Of a DNA stretch of 11,724 bases, positions 7,069-11,724 are shown one piece after another (within the stretch, counting starts at the first letter, position 1; every line of letters starts with the position of its first letter). The position numbers and the translations under genes are program-made. The notes under the pieces are model-generated. The model was not told the origin of the DNA. It saw only the letters and a program-made list of their open reading frames with translations, and made no database searches. Source of the stretch: Vulcanimicrobiota bacterium (GTDB lineage Bacteria > Vulcanimicrobiota > Vulcanimicrobiia > Vulcanimicrobiales > Vulcanimicrobiaceae); NCBI GenBank assembly GCA_013289785.1, contig JABCZE010000020.1, forward strand, positions 1 through 11,724, read 5' to 3'.

Positions 7069-7121
7069 GCGCTCGACTTCGCGTAGCCGGCGGAAACTCC
7101 GCCGATGCGCTCGAAGCGAGC
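7069..7121. promoter_or_regulatory. Divergent intergenic region with dyads and a direct repeat
   Basis: The space between the GT4 operon and the GT2-like gene contains the 8-mer GCGCTCGA twice (7069-7076 and 7107-7114) flanking a hairpin of 7 bp with a three-base loop (CGGCGGA at 7088-7094, TCCGCCG at 7098-7104). A second small dyad, GCTCG/CGAGC, spans 7109-7121. No convincing -10/-35 pair was found. It could hold operators for both transcripts. Confidence 0.3.
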
Positions 7122-7126
7122 TGTGA

Positions 7127-7966
7127 ATGATTTCGCCCGCCGGCGGCGTCGCCGCTCATTTGATTCTCGGAACGCGCGACGAACCGTTCCTCAGCGCGAT
7201 GCTCGAGTCGATTGCCGATGCCGCGGCCGTCTTGATCGTCAACGATAACGCTCCGGGGTCTTCGCCGCACGCCGACACTCTGGCGGCAAGCCGCTTCGGA
7301 CGAGAGGGGCGGCTCATCGTCGATCGCACATCCTTTACCGGTTTTGATGCGGCGCGCAACATCTGTCTGCGCATCCACGAACGGAACGCAGCAGGCGGTT
7401 GGGTCGCCTTCGTGGATGCCGACGAGGTGCACGGAACCCCCGTGGCGGGCATCGCGCGACGTCTGTGCCGGCTTCCGCCGGAGTACGATTTTGTCGACGG
7501 CTACACGTGGCATTTCTTTGCATCGTTCGAGTACTACACATCGATCGAACGGCGAATGATGTTCTTTCGCTTCAAGCCTGGTCTGCGGTGGGAGGGGCAC
7601 GTTCACGAGCACCTCCTGGGACTCTCCGGCAAGCGGGTCGCGTTGCCATACGTCTACGCCCACTACGGGCACACACTGGAGCCGCGGCGTCACGCCGAAA
7701 AAGGACGTCTTTATTCGTCGCTGGGTGCGCCGGGCAACGTCCTGCCCGAGGAGGCGCTCGATGACTTCGACGTCGTGGAATATTTCAAGCCGGTCTATCC
7801 GTGCCTGATCCGCTTTAGGGGGGGGCACCCCACGGCGGCTAGCGAGATTCTGGCGGCTCTGAGCCCGAAACTAAGCCAAAATCACGATATTACAGCCGCA
7901 ATCGTGCGTTCACAGCCGTTAACGATTAAGCCGTTAACGTCTTGCGCCGATACAATTACCAGGTGA
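7127..7966 (+). CDS. Glycosyltransferase family 2-like protein
   Basis: A 279-residue protein resembling GT-A glycosyltransferases of family 2. It begins AHLILGTRDEPFLSAMLESI, a variant of the GT2 start with 'RDE'; a strand ending VLIVNDNA follows, then FTGFDAARNICL (the 'DFSxxRN' region) and FVDADE at 95-100, the metal-binding DxD-type motif (D97, D99). The acceptor side has RWEGHVHEHL (154-163), typical of GT2 enzymes of the W-x-G-x-VHE type, then YVYAHYGHTLEP. ATG 7127 follows an in-frame stop directly. A run of eight G at 7818-7825 lies near the 3' end, and the last ~45 residues (after GGHPTAASE) are not part of the fold I recognise; they end in a repetitive SQPLTIKPLTS. Divergent from the GT4 operon. 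Confidence 0.82.
   Translation: MISPAGGVAAHLILGTRDEPFLSAMLESIADAAAVLIVNDNAPGSSPHADTLAASRFGREGRLIVDRTSFTGFDAARNICLRIHERNAAGGWVAFVDADEVHGTPVAGIARRLCRLPPEYDFVDGYTWHFFASFEYYTSIERRMMFFRFKPGLRWEGHVHEHLLGLSGKRVALPYVYAHYGHTLEPRRHAEKGRLYSSLGAPGNVLPEEALDDFDVVEYFKPVYPCLIRFRGGHPTAASEILAALSPKLSQNHDITAAIVRSQPLTIKPLTSCADTITR
7914..7939. repeat. Two direct copies of AGCCGTTAACG, each with palindrome CGTTAACG
   Basis: An 11-mer is repeated exactly at 7914-7924 and 7929-7939, a 15-base period, inside the last codons of the GT2-like gene. Each copy contains the perfect 8-bp palindrome CGTTAACG. A third GTTAAC is at 8048-8053, inside the spacer of the candidate promoter for the regulator gene. The arrangement could be operator sites; it could also reflect a small tandem duplication in the coding tail. 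Confidence 0.45.
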
Positions 7967-7974
7967 GGTGGCGC

Positions 7975-8018
7975 AGCCGGTTTATAGACCGGCTTAGCCG
8001 TCGGCTTATGCCATAAGC
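7975..8018 (+). other. Cluster of short, partly competing hairpins after the GT2-like gene
   Basis: Three inverted repeats follow the stop at 7966: AGCCGGT/ACCGGCT (7975-7981 with 7988-7994), AGCC/GGCT (7996-7999 with 8003-8006) and GCTTAT/ATAAGC (8004-8009 with 8013-8018). The second and third share bases 8004-8006, and 7975-7979 could instead pair with 8002-8006. No T-tract follows, so a plain intrinsic terminator is not shown. It may be a 3'-end structure of the GT2-like transcript or a leader element if transcription begins upstream. Confidence 0.35.
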
Positions 8019-8037
8019 GCTGCAAAACTTCGCCTGC

Positions 8038-8066
8038 TTGCATATATGTTAACAAAATTATACAAT
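8038..8066 (+). promoter_or_regulatory. Candidate sigma-70 promoter for the regulator gene
   Basis: TTGCAT at 8038-8043 and TACAAT at 8061-8066 are separated by 17 bases. The -10 box matches the consensus at five of six positions; the -35 box matches at three. The surroundings are the most AT-rich stretch of the window, and GTTAAC lies in the spacer. The predicted transcript would start near 8073, right at the strong Shine-Dalgarno. Confidence 0.55.
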
Positions 8067-8074
8067 GGGCCTCC

Positions 8075-8082
8075 AGAGGAGG
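8075..8082 (+). promoter_or_regulatory. Strong Shine-Dalgarno far from the regulator start
   Basis: AGAGGAGG is the best ribosome-binding sequence seen in the window, but it ends 28 bases before ATG 8111, too far for direct use. It is correctly spaced (eight bases) for a TTG at 8091. Bases 8073-8078 (CCAGAG) can also pair with 8098-8103 (CTCTGG), which would partly hide the site. Confidence 0.6.
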
Positions 8083-8090
8083 ATACACAT

Positions 8091-8114
8091 TTGCTCTCTC
8101 TGGCGCAGACATGA
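8091..8114 (+). CDS. Possible seven-codon leader ORF coupled to the regulator
   Basis: TTG at 8091 opens a frame of seven codons (M-L-S-L-A-Q-T if TTG is read as Met) closed by TGA at 8112-8114. The stop overlaps the regulator start in ATGA. The strong Shine-Dalgarno at 8075-8082 is spaced for this TTG, while the regulator has none of its own, so ribosomes finishing the leader could restart on the regulator. No ATG, GTG or TTG start in the regulator frame lies between the Shine-Dalgarno and 8111. Too short for compositional support; the evidence is position only. Confidence 0.4.
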   Translation: MLSLAQT

Positions 8115-9589
8115 ACTCAAAACTGCCTCGTTTGGGGCCGTCAATCGTTCGCCGGGCGCGCCTGGAAGAGTGGCTAGGCCGCTTTAAGAGCGTCCCTGTC
8201 CGTTTTTTGGTGGCCCCGCCGGGATTCGGGAAAACGATGGCCCTCGTCGGTTATCTCCAGCACTGCACCTCCAACGGTAGATATTGCGCCGTCGGTGCAG
8301 GCTCCAACGCGGAAGCCGTCTGGGCCAGCATCGCTCGAACGCTGGACCCCGAGCTCGAGCTCCGATCCCATGAAGATGTCGTAGCGGCCTTAGCGTCGCG
8401 GGCTCCGATCGAACTTGCGCTGGACTGTGTCGCCCTCCCCGATACCGACGGCGTCGACGCGATCGCCGCACTGATCCAAGATCTTCCCAACGGCGTTTCG
8501 CTGCTGATCGCATGTCGCTCGCGCGCGGCGTTCCAAGTTGGACGTTTGGTCGCGCAAGGCACCGCGTCGCTCTGCGATGCAGAACGACTTGCGTTTGATG
8601 CCGTCGGCATCCGCCATCTCGCTGAGACCCTCGAAGTATCGCATTCGCATGCCGACGTGCTGCGCATGCTGGAAGTCACCGACGGCTGGCCCCACGTCGT
8701 GAGCAGCGCGTTGCGCAAGGCGGCTGAGGATAATTGCGGCCTCGCTCAAGCTTTCGAGAACTGGCGCCTGCGCCACGGGCATCTCTTCAACGAGTTTATT
8801 TCCGATGCGGTTAAATACGTCTCCGAAAAAGATTCCGACCTGGTCTTCAAGTTGATGAGCGGCTCCTATCTCGACGACCGCCAGCAACTGCAGGCGCTCG
8901 AAGAGCAGGGACTGTTCGTCGTGCATACGGCCGACGGTTATCGCCCGCTGCGAGCCCTATCGCGCAGCCGCATCTACGATCGTTACGGGCGCCGCGTCCA
9001 GGCCATAACGCCGATGCAAGTTCGGCTTTTCGGGTGGTTCCGGGCTGAGGTCGACCGCCGGCCGATCGAATGGATCCGGCGACGCGATCGTCAACTCTTC
9101 AAATATCTGGCCTTACATCCTGGCGGTAGCGTTTCGCGCGCCGAGCTGGGCCAAGTCTTTTGGCCTGGCGCCGAGAAGCACTTGGTCGCCCAAAGCCTGC
9201 GCACGGCGTGTTCGAATATTCGCAAAGCGCTTGCGCAGATCGTCGGGTTCGATCGCGTCGACGCCTATTTCCGGGCTGGCGACGAGCTGGCGCTCGATCT
9301 GGAAAACGTGATCGTCGACGTCAACGGATTCGTCGCGCACGTAAACGACGGCGACGAACAGTACGAACGCGGCGAAGTTCGCGCTGCGTACGCGCATTAT
9401 CGCAGTGCCGCGCGCGTCTATCGGGGCAACCTGCTCATCGGCGACGCGCACGAGCCGTGGGTAGCGACACTCTCGGCGATTTTGGAGCACCGCCACGCCA
9501 TGATCCTCGAGCGTCTCTCAGAAGTTGCCGCCGAACTCGATTACGAACAGACAACCGAAGCCGATTTGCCTATCGCCTCGGGCTCATAA
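8111..9589 (+). CDS. STAND/MalT-like ATPase transcription regulator with wHTH and short BTAD-like end
   Basis: A 492-residue cytoplasmic regulator. Residues about 10-200 form a MalT/LuxR-type STAND nucleotide-binding module: Walker A APPGFGKT (35-42), Walker B ELALDC (D105), an arginine in LLIACRSR (132-138) at the sensor position, and DGWP (191-194), as in MalT-type proteins. A helical stretch follows to about 295. Residues 300-375 resemble the OmpR-like winged helix of SARP/AfsR regulators (QVRLFGWF, QLFKYLALHPGGSVSRAELGQVFWPG, SLRTACSNIRKAL). Residues 400-475 resemble only the first part of a BTAD domain (DVNGFVAHV, AAYAHYRSAARVYRGNLL, EPW); the usual later TPR helices are missing. Domain order is therefore sensor ATPase first and DNA-binding near the end. 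The gene lies four bases ahead of the GT87 fusion, which it may control. Confidence 0.88.
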   Translation: MNSKLPRLGPSIVRRARLEEWLGRFKSVPVRFLVAPPGFGKTMALVGYLQHCTSNGRYCAVGAGSNAEAVWASIARTLDPELELRSHEDVVAALASRAPIELALDCVALPDTDGVDAIAALIQDLPNGVSLLIACRSRAAFQVGRLVAQGTASLCDAERLAFDAVGIRHLAETLEVSHSHADVLRMLEVTDGWPHVVSSALRKAAEDNCGLAQAFENWRLRHGHLFNEFISDAVKYVSEKDSDLVFKLMSGSYLDDRQQLQALEEQGLFVVHTADGYRPLRALSRSRIYDRYGRRVQAITPMQVRLFGWFRAEVDRRPIEWIRRRDRQLFKYLALHPGGSVSRAELGQVFWPGAEKHLVAQSLRTACSNIRKALAQIVGFDRVDAYFRAGDELALDLENVIVDVNGFVAHVNDGDEQYERGEVRAAYAHYRSAARVYRGNLLIGDAHEPWVATLSAILEHRHAMILERLSEVAAELDYEQTTEADLPIASGS

Positions 9590-9593
9590 GCTC

Positions 9594-11724
9594 GTGGCAA
9601 GGCCGTGGATCGCCGGCGGCATCGTGGTGGCGACCCTGCTGGCGGTCGGCGCACAGACGAGCATCGTCGCGCGCACGGGGTTTTTACTCGGCGACTTTCG
9701 CGCCTTCTATTGCGCGGCGCGCGTCGCTTCACAGGGCGCCAATCCGTATCGAACCGAGCCGCTGCGCACCTGTGAGCGCGCCGTCGTGCCTCCGGCTTTC
9801 TACCACAAAAACCCGAACGTAACGATTCCCGCGCCGCTGCCCGGCTACGCGATCGCGGCACTGATTCCGTTTTCGCTGCTTCCGTTCGGCGTCGCTGCGA
9901 CGCTCTGGGTGGCATTGCTGCTGCTCGCGTGGCTTGCATGCGTTGCGACGCTGATGCGATTCGCCGGCATCTCGTGGGAGATGTCGCTGGCGGTTTTCGC
10001 GTTGTCGCTGTGCGCTCTCTCGCTGCCGTTCGGCGAAGTCGTGCCGCTTGCGGTCGGGTGCACCTGCGTCGCCGCCTATGCCGCGTGGAGCGGGCGCTGG
10101 CGTCTCGCGGCAATTTTCGCGGCGGGCGCGATGATCGAACCGCACTTGGGGCTCCCGGTTTGTTTGGCGTTGGCGGTGTGGGCTCCGGCGACGCGCTGGG
10201 TGCTCGCACTCGCCTTCGTCGCTCTAGCGGCGTTGTCGTTCGGGGTTCTCGGGCCGTCGGCTAATCTCGAATACTTCGGCAGCGTCCTCCCGGCGCACGC
10301 GCTCTCCGAGGTGACGCGCGACACGCAATATAGCCTCAGCGCCATCTTGGCTGCAATCGGCGTTGCGCCGGGCGCCGCGCTACGAGCCGGCGCGCTGTGG
10401 TACGTCGCAATGCTGGCGGCCGGGATCTTCGCTGCCGGAAAGCTGGCGAAGGAGACGCGCAACCCCGCGTTTATCGTCTGCGTTCCGCCGGCCTTTGCCG
10501 TCTTCGGCGGCAGCTTCATCCATATCACGCAGATTGCGGCGGCGGTGCCTGCCGCAACCCTGCTCGCGTGCTACGCGCAGGCGCGGTATCGCAATGCTGC
10601 AATCGTCGCGCTGCTGCTGCTCGTAATTCCATGGGGATGGGTCGTCTCGCCCGCGCTAATCGTCGCACCGTTCGTGCCCGCCGCGTATCTTGCTTGGCGG
10701 TTTTGGGAGAAGAACACGACCGTCGTTCTCCTCGCGGGATTGGCAACAGCGTTGCTCGTCTTTGGCCTGCAGCATCTCTACACGTTGAGCGGACCACATT
10801 TTGGCGTGCAGGGTCTCGCCCCGGCGATCGATCCGCGATTACCCGAAGCTTCGTGGAGCGGATACTCGCGAGCGGGCTCAGCCGGAAGCCTCGCGGCCTG
10901 GGCCGTAAGAATTCCGACGTGGGCGGGGCTCGCCTTGCTCGTATCCTTGCTGGTGCGGCAGTCTCGGGCGATCCAGGTTCGCGCAGCGGTTGCGCCCGCC
11001 TTGATCGTGGCGACTCTCTGCACGATCGTCCCAATCGCGCTGCAGTTTGGTGGCGATCGGGCGAGCGGATGGCTCGGCGTGGATTTCGGCGCGTATTATT
11101 GTGCGTCGCTCGCACAGCGCGAGCGACTCAACCCATACTTCGCGGCGTCGCTGCACGATTGCGAAGCGAGCACGCCGTCGCCGTACTATCATGTGCCGCC
11201 CAACGTGACGGTTCCAGCACCGTATCCGCCGTACGTGATGGCGCTCCTCTCGCCGTTGACGCTGCTGCCCTTTCCCGCGGCGGCGGTCGTTTGGTGGATC
11301 GGCATCGCGATTGCAATTGGCCTTGCGGTGTGCGCGTTGTCGGCGATTACAGGCCAAGTGTTGCCGGTTGCCTTGGGCGCATTGGGGCTTTCACTTGGGC
11401 TTACGTCGTTTTCGTCCGGCAATATGATGCCGTTGGGTCTCACGGCAATTGTCGTCGCCGCGCTCTGCGTCCAGCGCGGCCGGCTTGTATTCGCGGCAGT
11501 CGCCGCAACCCTCGCGATGGTCGAACCGCAGATCGCGCTGCCGGCGGCGCTGGCGTTCTTTACTGCGTATCCCGCGATTCGCGTCAGGTTGGCCTTTGGC
11601 ATGGCCCTTTTAGGAGCGCTTGCCGTGGTCAGCGGCGGTTGGGCGCAGACGCTCGCGTACGTCACCTCGGTCGTTCCGGCGCACGCACTGGCAGAGGTTT
11701 CGCGCGACAATCAATATAGTCTGG
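9594..11724 (+). CDS. Fused tandem GT87/DUF2029-type membrane glycosyltransferase (cut by window edge)
   Basis: From GTG 9594, four bases after the regulator stop, the frame is open for 710 codons to the window edge; I checked every codon. The protein is a multi-pass membrane protein of GT-C type resembling GT87 (DUF2029, PimE-like), which use polyprenyl-phosphate sugars on the outer face of the membrane. It consists of two homologous units 462-463 residues apart. Unit 1 has GDFRAFYC (D34, C40), NPY (50-52), CE (60-61), PNVTIPAP (74-81), EP (182-183) and PAHAL (233-237); unit 2 has VDFGAYYC (D497, C503), NPY (513-515), CE (523-524), PNVTVPAP (536-543), EP (644-645) and PAHAL (695-699). The acidic residue after the first membrane segment, essential in PimE, is kept in both, as is the cysteine pair. 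The join is near residues 455-465. A usual family member is a single unit of 400-500 residues. Confidence 0.85.
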   Translation, partial: MARPWIAGGIVVATLLAVGAQTSIVARTGFLLGDFRAFYCAARVASQGANPYRTEPLRTCERAVVPPAFYHKNPNVTIPAPLPGYAIAALIPFSLLPFGVAATLWVALLLLAWLACVATLMRFAGISWEMSLAVFALSLCALSLPFGEVVPLAVGCTCVAAYAAWSGRWRLAAIFAAGAMIEPHLGLPVCLALAVWAPATRWVLALAFVALAALSFGVLGPSANLEYFGSVLPAHALSEVTRDTQYSLSAILAAIGVAPGAALRAGALWYVAMLAAGIFAAGKLAKETRNPAFIVCVPPAFAVFGGSFIHITQIAAAVPAATLLACYAQARYRNAAIVALLLLVIPWGWVVSPALIVAPFVPAAYLAWRFWEKNTTVVLLAGLATALLVFGLQHLYTLSGPHFGVQGLAPAIDPRLPEASWSGYSRAGSAGSLAAWAVRIPTWAGLALLVSLLVRQSRAIQVRAAVAPALIVATLCTIVPIALQFGGDRASGWLGVDFGAYYCASLAQRERLNPYFAASLHDCEASTPSPYYHVPPNVTVPAPYPPYVMALLSPLTLLPFPAAAVVWWIGIAIAIGLAVCALSAITGQVLPVALGALGLSLGLTSFSSGNMMPLGLTAIVVAALCVQRGRLVFAAVAATLAMVEPQIALPAALAFFTAYPAIRVRLAFGMALLGALAVVSGGWAQTLAYVTSVVPAHALAEVSRDNQYSL

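Noticed and set aside
6950..7828. Minus-strand frame of 292 codons opposite the GT2-like gene
   Set aside because: No recognisable domain, and it overlaps both the divergent control region and the start of the GT4 operon. The plus-strand frame has the DxD and W-x-G-x-VHE motifs.
10397..11719. Long plus-strand frame of 440 codons in a different phase over the right part of the window
   Set aside because: Its translation is Arg-rich with no membrane segments or family motifs. The other phase (9594-11724) is fully open and shows repeated GT87 motifs, so this is a high-GC shadow frame.

Overview
The window is gene-dense, GC-rich bacterial DNA with short intergenic gaps, several tail-to-tail gene overlaps and few strong Shine-Dalgarno sites. 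No rRNA, tRNA, CRISPR array, transposase or phage gene was seen, and no gene-free stretch exceeds 300 bases. A compact STAND/MalT-type ATPase with a BTAD-like output end, secreted proteins of unknown family and GT-C/GT87 membrane proteins together suggest an uncultured high-GC lineage such as Eremiobacterota (WPS-2/Vulcanimicrobiota). That assignment is inference from family recall, not from a marker gene.

Left part (1-3566). A partial secreted-protein gene runs off the left edge on the minus strand. Next comes a secreted protein built from two copies of one domain (461-1186), then a strong hairpin, then a small secreted protein on the minus strand (1278-1634). A plus-strand operon (1697-3566) follows: RNase HI-like protein, a single-pass membrane protein of unknown function, and a membrane-anchored NodB polysaccharide deacetylase.

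Middle part (3535-7966). A DUF3465-type protein (minus) and a GNAT acetyltransferase (plus) are divergent, and each overlaps its convergent neighbour by about 30 bases. A three-gene minus-strand operon (7067 down to 4462) encodes two GT4 glycosyltransferases whose genes overlap by four bases, plus a Nudix hydrolase that carries a dispersed palindromic repeat inside its coding sequence. Divergent to it is a GT2-like glycosyltransferase (7127-7966).

Right part (7967-11724). A 144-base intergenic region holds competing hairpins, a candidate sigma-70 promoter, a strong Shine-Dalgarno and a possible seven-codon leader ORF that ends in an ATGA overlap with the regulator start. The regulator (8111-9589) is followed four bases later by an uninterrupted reading frame to the window edge (9594-11724). 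This frame encodes a multi-pass GT87/DUF2029-like protein in which the first half is repeated: two glycosyltransferase units appear to be fused head to tail.

Taken together, 4462-11724 looks like a cell-envelope or exopolysaccharide glycosylation region: cytoplasmic GT4 and GT2 enzymes, a lipid-linked-sugar-dependent membrane GT-C fusion and a nearby regulator. The deacetylase at 2778-3566 could modify such a glycan. The substrate cannot be read from the sequence.
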